Notes under the pieces: model-generated
What the model was told of the DNA's origin: nothing
Databases searched by the model: none
What the model saw: the letters and a program-made list of their open reading frames with translations, nothing else
Shown here: positions 40,011 to 48,982 of the stretch, piece after piece
Position numbering within the stretch: position 1 is the stretch's first letter
Layout: every line of letters begins with the position of its first letter
Origin: RGIG2707 sp045600065
GTDB lineage: Bacteria; Bacillota; Clostridia; Peptostreptococcales; Anaerovoracaceae
DNA: 56,160 nucleotides
Direction: 5' to 3'
Assembly: GCA_045600065.1 (NCBI GenBank)
Contig: JAZRXE010000043.1
Location: 1 to 56,160, forward strand
Translations under genes and position numbers: made by a program

Positions 40011-41493
40011 TAACAAGAAAAAGGCAACCAGACGAATAGCAAGGATACTTGCCCTGCTGCTGGCAGTATGCATGGTTCTCAGCTCCGGCATATACATCGT
40101 GCTGATGGTGGGCGGATACTACGGCAGGCTGCCCGGAAACACTGTATACGCCGCGGAGAAGATAGGAGCCGAGGATCAGAAGCGCCTGGACAATCTGGAT
40201 CTGCTGCTGAAATACATCAGAGATAATTTCCGCGATGATATCAGCTACGACCGGATGATACAGGGAATATACTCGGGTCTTATGGAAAGTCTGGACGATC
40301 CCTGGTCCGAATACTATTTTTACGAGGAGACCAGCTCAGATCAGCTCTTTCAGGATCTTGAAAGCAGCTATGCGGGCGTAGGCATAAGCCTCTCCGAGAT
40401 AGGTGGCAGGGTCCAGATCGTGGATGTGAACAGGACAGGCCCCTCCTATGCCGCAGGCGTCAGGGCAGGGGGCTGGATAGTCGAGATTGACGGGCAGGAC
40501 AGCAGATCAATGTCCGCCTCCGATATGTCAAAACTCCTGCGCGGCCCCGAGGGCACTGTGGTACGCATACTGGTGGAGGACGAAAAGGGCAGTCTTACAA
40601 GCTACAGCATCACCAGAGCCGTGATCAGAAATGCCAGCGTGTTCTGGGAGATCATCGAAGGCGATATAGGCTACATTCAGATCGGAAGCTTTTCTTCAGA
40701 GACGGCTGATGAATTCCGTCAGGCCAGGCTGGAGCTGCTTGCAAAGGGCGCAAACAGTCTGATCATAGACATCAGATACAACGGCGGCGGCTATCTCGGT
40801 CAGGCTCTCGATATCGCCGACCAGCTGATGGATTCCGGCGTCATAAGCATCTATGAGAGTCAGGGCAAGATAATAGAGACCGTGGAGGCTTCTCCCGACG
40901 GCACCAGAAGAGTGCCTGTGGTTCTTCTGGTAAACGAAAGCACTGCTTCTGCCTCGGAATGCCTGGCTGCAGCTCTGCAGGACAACGGCATAGCCACTGT
41001 GGTGGGCACGACCACCTACGGCAAGGGGGTCGCCCAGGGCACCGTCACCCTCAACAACGGAGATTCCGTAAAGCTGACTATGTTCTACTTCAAGACGCCC
41101 AACGGCAAGGATATAAATCAGGTGGGTGTTGTCCCCGATGTGGTGGTTTATTCCAACGGATCTTACACCGAGACCGAGGCGGCTCAGATCCTGGCGCAGA
41201 TCGTTCCCCTTACAGAGGGTGAGCGCTATTACCAGGGCGAATACGGGCTCAATGTGCTGGCAGCCCAGCAGCGTCTGGATCTTATGGGCTACAAGGTGGA
41301 GATGAACGGCATTCTCGGCCCCGATACCATGGCAGCCCTGCGCAAGGTGCAGAAGGCCTCCGGCAGTTATTCCTACGGAAATCTGGATGCAGAGACCATC
41401 AGAAACCTGAGCGCCATGTTCGATGCCTACATGGGTCTGGACGTGGAGGATGCCCAGCTTGACAAGGCAGTGGAAATACTGAAAAAGAAATAG
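39988..41493 (+). CDS. S41 family C-terminal processing peptidase (CtpA-like) with peptidoglycan-binding domain
   Basis: A 501-aa protein. A signal-anchor helix lies at residues 15-45 (RIARILALLLAVCMVLSSGI). A PDZ domain follows (YAGVGISLSEIGGRVQIVDV). The S41 catalytic domain has Ser in NESTASASECLA and Lys in TTYGKGVAQG. The C-terminal 90 residues form a peptidoglycan-binding-type domain (LNVLAAQQRLDLMGYKVEMN). It should cleave cell-wall-associated proteins outside the membrane. Start: the ATG at 39988 or 40000 (codon 5). A strong terminator follows at 41501-41540. Confidence 0.93.
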   Translation: MVKTMNSNNKKKATRRIARILALLLAVCMVLSSGIYIVLMVGGYYGRLPGNTVYAAEKIGAEDQKRLDNLDLLLKYIRDNFRDDISYDRMIQGIYSGLMESLDDPWSEYYFYEETSSDQLFQDLESSYAGVGISLSEIGGRVQIVDVNRTGPSYAAGVRAGGWIVEIDGQDSRSMSASDMSKLLRGPEGTVVRILVEDEKGSLTSYSITRAVIRNASVFWEIIEGDIGYIQIGSFSSETADEFRQARLELLAKGANSLIIDIRYNGGGYLGQALDIADQLMDSGVISIYESQGKIIETVEASPDGTRRVPVVLLVNESTASASECLAAALQDNGIATVVGTTTYGKGVAQGTVTLNNGDSVKLTMFYFKTPNGKDINQVGVVPDVVVYSNGSYTETEAAQILAQIVPLTEGERYYQGEYGLNVLAAQQRLDLMGYKVEMNGILGPDTMAALRKVQKASGSYSYGNLDAETIRNLSAMFDAYMGLDVEDAQLDKAVEILKKK

Positions 41494-41500
41494 CAAATGG

Positions 41501-41540
41501 CCGCAGAAGCCCCATATGGCAGTGCTTTTGCGGTTTTTTT
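41501..41540 (+). terminator. Intrinsic terminator after the S41 peptidase
   Basis: CCGCAGAAGC (41501-41510) pairs with GCTTTTGCGG (41524-41533), one mismatch, and seven T follow. Confidence 0.9.
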
Positions 41541-41606
41541 ATACTCAGCCCGCCCGCGTGCCCGAACCTGTAAAACCAATCCCCCCGGCAAAAGAGGAGA
41601 AACGAT

Positions 41607-43226
41607 ATGAATTTTAGCTTTGACCCCATGTATCAGCCATTCCCCTCCAACCGTTTCTGCATCACCGCAAAAAACGGCATGGTGGCCAGCGGCTGCAGCC
41701 TTGCCTCAGCGGCAGGCCTTCAGATACTGCAAAAGGGCGGAAACGCCGTAGACGCGGCCATTGCCGCCGCTGTCTGTCACACAGTGACAGAGCCCAGCTG
41801 CAACGGCATAGGCTCAGACACCTTTGCCATAGTATGGATTAAGGACAAAATGTACGGCCTCAATTCCTCCGGCTATTCACCCCGCAGCATATCCATAGAA
41901 AAGCTCAGGGAAAGAGGCATAACAGACTCAGTTCCCCTTTACGGCTGGATACCCGTCACCGTGCCCGGGGCGCCAAAGGCCTGGGCTGCATTGAGCAAGC
42001 GCTTCGGAAAGCTTCCGTTCGAAGAGCTTTTTGAGCCTGCCATCAAATACGCGCAGGAGGGCTTCCCCCTGTCCCCGGTGATCGCAGACAGCTTCGAAAA
42101 GGCCACCGCAAAGTTCCATACCCTTTTCGACGGTAAGCCTGAATTCGATGAGTGGTTCCGTGTCTTCAGCAAAAACGGCGAGCCCTATCATTTCGGAGAT
42201 ATAGTAAAGCTGCCGGATCATGCGAAGACATTGAAGCTCATCGCAAAGAGCATGGCTGATGAGTTCTACAAGGGCGAGATCGCCGATGCAATAGCTGCAC
42301 AGAGCACCAGAGACGGCGGCTTTCTGACCAAGGAGGATCTGTCGGATTACGATGTGAGCTGGGTGGATCCCATTGGCGTGGAATACAGAGATTACAAGGT
42401 CTGGGAGATGCCCCCCAACGGTCAGGGCATTGCGGCCCTGATGGCCCTGAATATACTGAACAACTTTGAGTTCAAGGCTCCGCAGGATCCGGAGACCTAT
42501 CATATGCAGATCGAGGCCATGAAGATAGCCTTTGCGGATGCCCATCATTATGTGACCGATCCTGACTGCATGCCCCTTGATTACAAAAGGCTCATACTTC
42601 CCGAATACGGCAGGCAGAGAGCTGCTGAGATAGGCTCTGCGGCGACATTGCCCACTCATAAGGAGCCTCCCAAATCCGGCACCATTTATCTTTGCACTGC
42701 GGATTCGGAGGGCAATATGGTTTCTCTGATACAGAGCAATTACAGGGGCTTCGGCTCGGGCATAGTCATCGAGGGCTACGGCGTTTCCATGCAGAACAGA
42801 GGCTGCGGCTTCTCTATGGATGCCCGGGATGCAAACTGCCTTATGCCCCACAAGCGCAGCTTCCATACCATAATTCCCGGCTTCCTTACAAGGAACGGCA
42901 AGGCCGTGGGACCCTTCGGCATCATGGGCGGCGGCATGCAGCCCCAGGCCCATGTTCAGGCCATGATGAACTACATAGACTTCGGACTCAATCCCCAGAT
43001 GGCTCTGGACGCCCCGCGCTGGCAGTGGCTGGAGGGCAAGACAGTGTCCGTGGAGCAGACCTTCCCCGTTTCTGCAGTGGGCGCTCTGCTGCATAAGGGC
43101 CACAATATCACCGTGGCGGCAGAAAACAGCAGCTTCGGACGAGGCCAGATGATAGTTCGCCTGGATAACGGCGTGCTGGTCGGCGGCACCGAATCCCGCA
43201 CGGACAGCAGCATCGCAAGCTGGTAA
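41607..43226 (+). CDS. Gamma-glutamyltransferase family protein
   Basis: A 539-aa protein of the Ntn-hydrolase gamma-glutamyltransferase family, YwrD-like: N-terminal MVASGCSLASAAGLQILQKG and GNAVDAAIAAAVCHTVTEP, then SGTIYLCTADSEGNMVSLIQ, where the Thr after SG is the expected self-cleavage nucleophile. GIMGGGMQPQAHVQ follows near the C-terminus. There is no signal peptide, so it is probably cytoplasmic. It may act on gamma-glutamyl amides or glutathione-like compounds. GAGGAGAAACG precedes the ATG. Confidence 0.9.
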   Translation: MNFSFDPMYQPFPSNRFCITAKNGMVASGCSLASAAGLQILQKGGNAVDAAIAAAVCHTVTEPSCNGIGSDTFAIVWIKDKMYGLNSSGYSPRSISIEKLRERGITDSVPLYGWIPVTVPGAPKAWAALSKRFGKLPFEELFEPAIKYAQEGFPLSPVIADSFEKATAKFHTLFDGKPEFDEWFRVFSKNGEPYHFGDIVKLPDHAKTLKLIAKSMADEFYKGEIADAIAAQSTRDGGFLTKEDLSDYDVSWVDPIGVEYRDYKVWEMPPNGQGIAALMALNILNNFEFKAPQDPETYHMQIEAMKIAFADAHHYVTDPDCMPLDYKRLILPEYGRQRAAEIGSAATLPTHKEPPKSGTIYLCTADSEGNMVSLIQSNYRGFGSGIVIEGYGVSMQNRGCGFSMDARDANCLMPHKRSFHTIIPGFLTRNGKAVGPFGIMGGGMQPQAHVQAMMNYIDFGLNPQMALDAPRWQWLEGKTVSVEQTFPVSAVGALLHKGHNITVAAENSSFGRGQMIVRLDNGVLVGGTESRTDSSIASW

Positions 43227-43248
43227 GCCTCTTTTCGATGATCCTTCC

Positions 43249-43275
43249 GGCCGGATCGGCAAAGCTCGTCCGGCC
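43249..43275. terminator. Hairpin between convergent genes
   Basis: GGCCGGA (43249-43255) and TCCGGCC (43269-43275) form a perfect 7-bp stem between two convergent genes. There is no long T-run, so it probably blocks or processes both transcripts. Confidence 0.5.
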
Positions 43276-43287
43276 AAATGCTTTCAA

Positions 43288-44928
43288 CTATTCCCGGCTC
43301 TTTTCTCCTCTATGCTCGCCGATCTGAAGCTCTTTGATATATGCCCGGGCATCCTTGACAAAGCTTGCGATTATCAGCACTATCACCATGGCAATGGGGA
43401 AGGCTGCGATTATGGAAACGGACTGCATGTTGCTCATGCTGCCCTCACTGAATATCAGGGCTATTGGCAGCATTATCAGGGCTATGGCCCAGAACAGCTT
43501 CATGGAAACGGGTGCCGAGTCCTCTCCGTCCATGACCTCCTTATACGAATACTGGCAGGCAACCAGGGTGATGCTGTCGAAGGACGATGCGTAAAAAGCC
43601 ACCATGGAAGCTGTCACCAGTACCAGTACCACAGGATACATGGGCAGGGTCTGTATGATGCTCATTATGGCTGTGTAAAGATCCTCGCCTGCTGAATAGA
43701 CGCCTATAAAATCCGCTGCTCCGCTCATCTGCAGCCCCATGCCGTACCCTCCAAGCACTATAAAAGAAACCAGCGTGGAGGAGGCTCCGAATATATAAGA
43801 GCCCAGAATCACCTGCTTTACGCTGCGCCCGCGGCTCACATCTCCCATAAAGAACGGGGCAGCCACGCACCAGACCATCCAGTATGCCCAGTAGAATATC
43901 GTCCAGTTCTGGGGAAAATACGATGTCCTCAGCGGATCCGTGCGCGTGGACAGCACCAGGAAGTTCTGTATCATATTGCCCAGGGCGGACAGTCCGGATT
44001 CGACGATATACCTTGCCTGACCTCCGAAGACCAGAACATACAGCAGCAGCGCTCCGAATATGTACATGCATATATTGGACAGTATGGCCACGCCCCTCAT
44101 GCCTTTGAGCACCGATGCCGTATAGGTGGCGCAGACCGCCAGCAATATGCCTATGGTGAGCCATTTGCTGTTTTCGAAGCCGAACAGGGTCGTGAGTATA
44201 TTGCTTATCAGAGGCGTCGCCACGGCAAAGGTGGTGGCAGTGCCAGCGATCAGGGCAAACACGGCAAGCACATCTATCAGCTTTCCGGGCAGGCCGTCGG
44301 TATATGCGCCGAGAATGGGTCTGCAGGATTCGCTGTATTTTTGCCTGGTGCGTCCCCTTGAATGAAGCATGAAACCGAAACAGGCCGCAAGGACCGCGTA
44401 AAAGCTCCATGGGATAAGGCTCCAGTGAAACAGAGGGTAGGTACTTGCCCAGTCCTGTATGCTGCCCATTTCGGCAACTCCCGGATCTGTGGCATAGAAT
44501 ATCCACTCGCAGAAGGAATAGAACAGTATGTCTGCGGCAAGTCCGCAGCAGAAGACCATTGCACCCCACTGCAGAAAGCTGTACCGGGGCTTTTCGTCCG
44601 GGCCTCCCAGCACTATGCTGCCTATATCGGAAAAGGCAAGCCACAGGCTGCACAGGAATACGCCCAGACCTATGATCAGATAATAAGAGCCTAAAGTGTC
44701 GCCCAGAAAGGTCCTGACAGATTCGAGGGCCAGGCTTGATCCCTTGGGATCGATGATGAAAACTGCACAAAGAAGAAGTATGCAGATAAAGGGAATAACA
44801 GTTGTTGCAGGATCAATGGGGCTGTGTGTGCCCCTTGCCGGGTCTTTTCCCGGGGGAGCCTCCGGCATTTCGCTGCTCTTGGGTGCCTGCCCGCCGTAAG
44901 CAGTATAATCTTTTTTATTCTCCTTCAA
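43288..44928 (-). CDS. BCCT family transporter (betaine/choline/carnitine type)
   Basis: A 546-aa protein with 12 hydrophobic segments. The BCCT signature reads FYWAYWMVWCVAAPFFMGDV followed by SRGRS. The substrate-binding box is rich in Trp/Tyr (WSLIPWSFYAVLAACFGFML). The charged N-terminal tail of about 40 residues lacks membrane segments. The start overlaps the upstream fusion gene by 14 bases, so they are co-translated. The adjacent choline kinase domain makes choline, or a choline precursor such as carnitine or betaine, the most likely substrate. Confidence 0.93.
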   Translation of the reverse strand: MKENKKDYTAYGGQAPKSSEMPEAPPGKDPARGTHSPIDPATTVIPFICILLLCAVFIIDPKGSSLALESVRTFLGDTLGSYYLIIGLGVFLCSLWLAFSDIGSIVLGGPDEKPRYSFLQWGAMVFCCGLAADILFYSFCEWIFYATDPGVAEMGSIQDWASTYPLFHWSLIPWSFYAVLAACFGFMLHSRGRTRQKYSESCRPILGAYTDGLPGKLIDVLAVFALIAGTATTFAVATPLISNILTTLFGFENSKWLTIGILLAVCATYTASVLKGMRGVAILSNICMYIFGALLLYVLVFGGQARYIVESGLSALGNMIQNFLVLSTRTDPLRTSYFPQNWTIFYWAYWMVWCVAAPFFMGDVSRGRSVKQVILGSYIFGASSTLVSFIVLGGYGMGLQMSGAADFIGVYSAGEDLYTAIMSIIQTLPMYPVVLVLVTASMVAFYASSFDSITLVACQYSYKEVMDGEDSAPVSMKLFWAIALIMLPIALIFSEGSMSNMQSVSIIAAFPIAMVIVLIIASFVKDARAYIKELQIGEHRGEKSRE

Positions 44929-46489
44929 TAGCGCTTATCTCCTTTCTTGCGATTTTATAGTATTCCTTTGCGTAGGCATATTGCTTTTTTGCGTAATCTC
45001 CGTATTCCACGCCCAGACAGCGCTTATATTCCGTCCAGTTGCTCCACAGCAGACCGCATATCGATACATAGCAATAGATCTTTGCCCTGTCCGCCCTGCT
45101 GCAGCTTCCTTCGAAATAAATGTCTATCACCTTGTCGATCTGCTCTTTATCGTAAGAGCTGTAAATGCAGAACATGGCAATGTCCACATGGGGATCCTGC
45201 ATGCCTGCGTATTCCCAGTCTATAAGCTGCAGACTCTCAGTACCGTCTATGTTGTGGAACAGGAAGTTGTCGGGAACCGCGTCTATGTGGGTCAGGCACA
45301 GCTCTCCGCGCTGCTTTTCCACGAAGTCCTTAAGCCCCAGCACGTTGCTTTTGATATGCTTGTAGTCCTTATGAGCAGAGGGCTCCCCTGCCCAGAGATC
45401 TTCATAATGCTGGATGTTTCCGAACAGGTCGAAATAATGCTCCACCTTCAGCCCTATGCCGTGGAATCTGCGCAGCAGGCCCATGCATTTTTCCAGATCC
45501 TCCGTATTGTCCGGGTCGCAGGGACGCACCTCGTCTATGAAGCGCGTCACCTTCAGACCGTTTTCCGGGTTGATGTAGATCACGTCGTCGCATATGCCAG
45601 TGCCCGCAATTGCCCTGTATACCTGCTCCTCCTGATAGCGGTCGATAAGATTGAAGGTTCCTTCTCCGGGTATTCTGAGTATGTAGCGCGAGCCCTTGCA
45701 GCTGAACAGATAGGAGTGATTCGTCATGCCCTTTGTCATGGCGGTGAAGTCGGAAATATCACCGATGCGGGCGCCCAGAGCCTCGGCGGCTGCGGACAGC
45801 TCCTTCATGTGAATGGCGGTGTTGATCTGCTCCTGTATCTGGAATATGGTGCTGGCGATTTTTCCGTAGGTAAGGAACTGATGGACGGCCTTGCGGGTCT
45901 TTTCCTCGCCCACATAGACCAGTATGTCGTTGGCTTTAATTATTGCGTAGGGGCCCGGGGATATCTGTATGTGCTGACCACGCTTGATGGCAACTATGGT
46001 GGCTCCGGTGCTCTGCCAGAAGCGCATGTCGCCCAGGCTCATGTTGGCCTTGTCCGAATCCGCGGGCACGGTGACCTCGTAAAAGGGCAGCTGCTGATCC
46101 GTGGGAAGTGGAGTGTAGCGTGCGTCTATTAGATTTTCACTGATTTCAACTATTTTCTGACCCAGCTGACGGTAATCCAGAATAAGGCTTCTGAGATTTT
46201 CCTTCAATATAGCCTGCTCGTCTTTTAGCTTGGTTCCCTCCAGAAACAGCTCCGCTGACTTTTTGGAGATTACCACGGTACCGCTGCCCGTCCTGCACTG
46301 CAGCACGCCGCAGTCTGACAGTATATTGAGAGCCTTTCTGACGGTTTCCGGAGATACCTCGTATATGGTGGCGAGGGAGGATTTGCCCGGAAGCCTTTCA
46401 AATTCAGGGTATTTGCCTTCGGCTATCCTGGCTGCGATATCTGTTGCTATCCTTGTGTATTGTGATAGAAATTCTTTATCTGTTTCCAT
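44915..46489 (-). CDS. GntR DNA-binding / RCK_C / choline kinase fusion protein
   Basis: A 524-aa protein with three parts. Residues 8-75 form a GntR winged helix (LPGKSSLATIYEVSPETVRK). A helical linker leads to an RCK_C (TrkA_C) domain at about 132-207: GATIVAIKRGQHIQISPGPY then ILVYVGEE. GntR plus RCK_C is the layout of BusR, the c-di-AMP-responsive repressor of betaine uptake. Residues 235-524 are a LicA-type choline kinase (APH fold): GMTNHSYLF, CLTHIDAVPDNFL (H401, D403, N408) and LQLIDWEYAGMQDP (D424). It overlaps the BCCT gene. I infer an osmolyte/choline sensor-kinase that controls its own operon; phosphocholine could feed lipids or teichoic acids. No LicC/LicD gene is in the window. 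Confidence 0.88.
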   Translation of the reverse strand: METDKEFLSQYTRIATDIAARIAEGKYPEFERLPGKSSLATIYEVSPETVRKALNILSDCGVLQCRTGSGTVVISKKSAELFLEGTKLKDEQAILKENLRSLILDYRQLGQKIVEISENLIDARYTPLPTDQQLPFYEVTVPADSDKANMSLGDMRFWQSTGATIVAIKRGQHIQISPGPYAIIKANDILVYVGEEKTRKAVHQFLTYGKIASTIFQIQEQINTAIHMKELSAAAEALGARIGDISDFTAMTKGMTNHSYLFSCKGSRYILRIPGEGTFNLIDRYQEEQVYRAIAGTGICDDVIYINPENGLKVTRFIDEVRPCDPDNTEDLEKCMGLLRRFHGIGLKVEHYFDLFGNIQHYEDLWAGEPSAHKDYKHIKSNVLGLKDFVEKQRGELCLTHIDAVPDNFLFHNIDGTESLQLIDWEYAGMQDPHVDIAMFCIYSSYDKEQIDKVIDIYFEGSCSRADRAKIYCYVSICGLLWSNWTEYKRCLGVEYGDYAKKQYAYAKEYYKIARKEISAIEGE

Positions 46490-46591
46490 GGTCTTCCCCT
46501 TTCCTCAGTATTTTTGCGGGCTAATTTTATCACCGGCAACACGCCTTGTCAAGGATGTTGCCGATTGCGTAAGAGCAAGGAGGACACAAGG

Positions 46592-46655
46592 GACACAAGG
46601 GGACGGTTCTCCTGTGCACTCGGTCTTCTGCACAGGAGAACCGTCCCCTTGTGTC
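46592..46655. repeat. Dispersed palindromic repeat: perfect 27-bp arms
   Basis: GACACAAGGGGACGGTTCTC then CTGTGCA (46592-46618) is the exact reverse complement of 46629-46655, with a 10-base loop. It is the complete two-arm form of the unit seen elsewhere, with an extra partial ACACAAGG before it. It lies between divergent genes and so cannot serve as a shared terminator. Confidence 0.9.
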
Positions 46656-46717
46656 TCCTTGTGTATTTACATAGTAAGGGGTGTTTGATATAATTCATGC
46701 ATAAGGGGGATTAGAGA

Positions 46718-48280
46718 ATGAAAAGTAAGAAGAAAGTCATTCTGATTTTGCTTGCAGTTATTCTCGCAATAACTGCTTTTGTATTGTGGAAAAATAAAAG
46801 CGGCGGCGGCCAGACCCTGAGCGCTGCCACTGATTTTGCCACATACTCATCTATTACATCCAAGGTAGAGGGCAGCGGCCTGAGCAAGGCACGCAACAGC
46901 GAGACCCTTTCCCTGACCACGTCGGGGACCGTAATGGATGTCTACGTTGCCGAGGGCGATGAGGTCCATGCAGGCGATCCGCTGTTCCTTATCGACAGCC
47001 CTGCCGCAGAGACCGAGGTCAGCAAGGCCAGAGAGCAGGTCAAGGGCTATCAGTCCCAGTACAACAGTGAACTGAAAAACCTGGCCGGTCTGAATCTGTC
47101 AGCGCCCTACAAGTGCAAGCTCACTGACGTGCTTCGTCTGAGCAAGGGCGACAAGGTCTACAAAAATACCAGGGTCGCAACTCTCATAGACGATTCCACC
47201 ATGCGCCTGGTGCAGTATTACAGCTATGCCTACGAGGGCGATATCTACGCCGGACAGAAGATGCAGGTCTCCATTCCCGTGCTGATGACCACAGTGGAGG
47301 GCACCGTGGACAAGGTGAATATGATAAGCCGCATCACTCCCGAAGGCTCCAAGCTTTTCTCCGCGGAGATCAAGCTGGAAAACAAGGGCATACTGACAGA
47401 GGGCATGACTGCCACCGCCACTGCCAGCGCCAACGGCGAGGAGATCTATCCCTACGAGGACGGCAAGCTGGAATACAACAGAACAGGCGAGCTGCTTTCC
47501 ACCGTAGAGGGCACCGTCATCAGCTCCGAGCTTCTGGACTATCTGGAGGTCCAGGAGGGTCAGGTTCTGCTGCGTCTTGAAGGGGACGATGCGGAAGGAG
47601 AGCTTTTCGGCATCAAGGAAAGCCTGGAAAACGCCCAGAAGAATCTGGAAAATGCGGAAAAGAACCTTGCCAACTGCAAGGCTGTTGCTCCTATAGACGG
47701 AAAGATCATAGGTCTTAATACCATTCCCGGACAGGAGATCCAGTCCGGAACAGGCCTTGTGACCATATCCGACACCAGCAGCCTGGTGATCAACGCCACT
47801 GTAGACGAGCGGAATATAAGCTACATCAAGCCCGGCATGAGCGTCGATCTGGATCAGTGGGGAACCATGGCCTGGGGAACCGTGGAAAGCGTAAGCCTCA
47901 ATTCGACCATAAACGGCGGCGTTGCCACCTATCCCATAGTGATAGTTGCAGACAACATGGACGGCCAGCTTCAGGTCAACAGCTATATAAACTACAGCCT
48001 GATCGCCAGCCAGAGCGAAAACTGCCTGGTAGTTCCCATCCAGGCTGTCAAATCCGTCACGACAATAGACGGAGAAACCGTAGACGCAGTCTATGTAAAG
48101 GGTTCCAGGCCCGACAACGCCCTGGAGCTCATGTACGAGGACGAACAGATCCCCGAGGGCTTCTGGCCCGTACAGGTTGAGATCGGAATCTCCGATAACT
48201 ACAATGTGGAAATACGCTCCGGACTGGAGGAGGGCGCCGAGGTCTTCACCCAGCTGATCCGGGATTCCTACTGGGGTTAG
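46718..48280 (+). CDS. HlyD/MacA-family membrane fusion protein
   Basis: A 520-aa protein. A membrane anchor at residues 5-24 (KVILILLAVILAITAFVLW) is followed by biotinyl-lipoyl-like halves (SGTVMDVYVAEGDEVHAGDP), a coiled coil at about residues 305-325 (ENAQKNLENAEKNLANC), a second lipoyl segment (VAPIDGKIIGLNTIPGQEI) and a barrel/proximal domain. The lipoyl-like half is duplicated, giving a longer protein than typical YknX/MacA. It works with the ATPase and permease that follow to extrude small molecules or peptides across the envelope. Confidence 0.88.
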   Translation: MKSKKKVILILLAVILAITAFVLWKNKSGGGQTLSAATDFATYSSITSKVEGSGLSKARNSETLSLTTSGTVMDVYVAEGDEVHAGDPLFLIDSPAAETEVSKAREQVKGYQSQYNSELKNLAGLNLSAPYKCKLTDVLRLSKGDKVYKNTRVATLIDDSTMRLVQYYSYAYEGDIYAGQKMQVSIPVLMTTVEGTVDKVNMISRITPEGSKLFSAEIKLENKGILTEGMTATATASANGEEIYPYEDGKLEYNRTGELLSTVEGTVISSELLDYLEVQEGQVLLRLEGDDAEGELFGIKESLENAQKNLENAEKNLANCKAVAPIDGKIIGLNTIPGQEIQSGTGLVTISDTSSLVINATVDERNISYIKPGMSVDLDQWGTMAWGTVESVSLNSTINGGVATYPIVIVADNMDGQLQVNSYINYSLIASQSENCLVVPIQAVKSVTTIDGETVDAVYVKGSRPDNALELMYEDEQIPEGFWPVQVEIGISDNYNVEIRSGLEEGAEVFTQLIRDSYWG

Positions 48281-48283
48281 CCT

Positions 48284-48982
48284 ATGAGCAAGCTGGTAGA
48301 GATCAAGGAGGTCTACAAGATATATTCCGAAGGCCTCGAAAGCGAGGTCCGGGCTCTGGACGGGGTCAGCCTTACCATAGACAAGGGGGAATTCGTAGCC
48401 ATAGTGGGTCAGTCAGGCTCGGGCAAATCCACCCTGATGAATGTGCTGGGCTGCCTGGACATACCCACCAGAGGCGATTATTTTCTGGAGGGCACCAATG
48501 TCAGGGAGCTTTCGGACGTAAAGCTTTCCAAAATAAGAAACAAGCAGATAGGCTTTATATTTCAGCAATACAATCTGATTCAGAGCCTTAATGTGCTGGA
48601 GAACGTTGAGCTGCCCCTGACATATCAGGGCCTGAACGCAGAGGAACGCCGCAAAAGGGCGGTCGCTGCCCTGGAGATGATGGGTCTGGGAGACAGAATA
48701 GAACACTTCCCCAAGCAGATGTCCGGCGGACAGCAGCAGAGGGTTGCCATTGCAAGAGCTATGGCCGGCGAGCCCAGCATCATTATGGCAGACGAGCCCA
48801 CAGGCGCTCTGGACTCCCACACGGGTCAGGATATCCTGGGCTTTCTGCGCAAATTCAATCAGCAGGGCACCACGGTGATACTCATCACCCATGATAACGG
48901 CATAGCCGCCACGGCTAAGCGCATAATAAGGCTTGCGGACGGCAAGATAATCGAAGACAGAGCGCAGGAGGTCGACTGGTAA
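48284..48982 (+). CDS. MacB/LolD-like ABC ATPase
   Basis: A 232-aa ATPase with GQSGSGKSTLMNVLGCLD, signature MSGGQQQRVAIARAMA and Walker B IIMADEPTGALDSHT, the MacB-type form (also YknY). It starts three bases after the fusion protein gene and ends by one-base overlap with the permease. It powers the MacB-type mechanotransmission pump. Confidence 0.95.
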   Translation: MSKLVEIKEVYKIYSEGLESEVRALDGVSLTIDKGEFVAIVGQSGSGKSTLMNVLGCLDIPTRGDYFLEGTNVRELSDVKLSKIRNKQIGFIFQQYNLIQSLNVLENVELPLTYQGLNAEERRKRAVAALEMMGLGDRIEHFPKQMSGGQQQRVAIARAMAGEPSIIMADEPTGALDSHTGQDILGFLRKFNQQGTTVILITHDNGIAATAKRIIRLADGKIIEDRAQEVDW

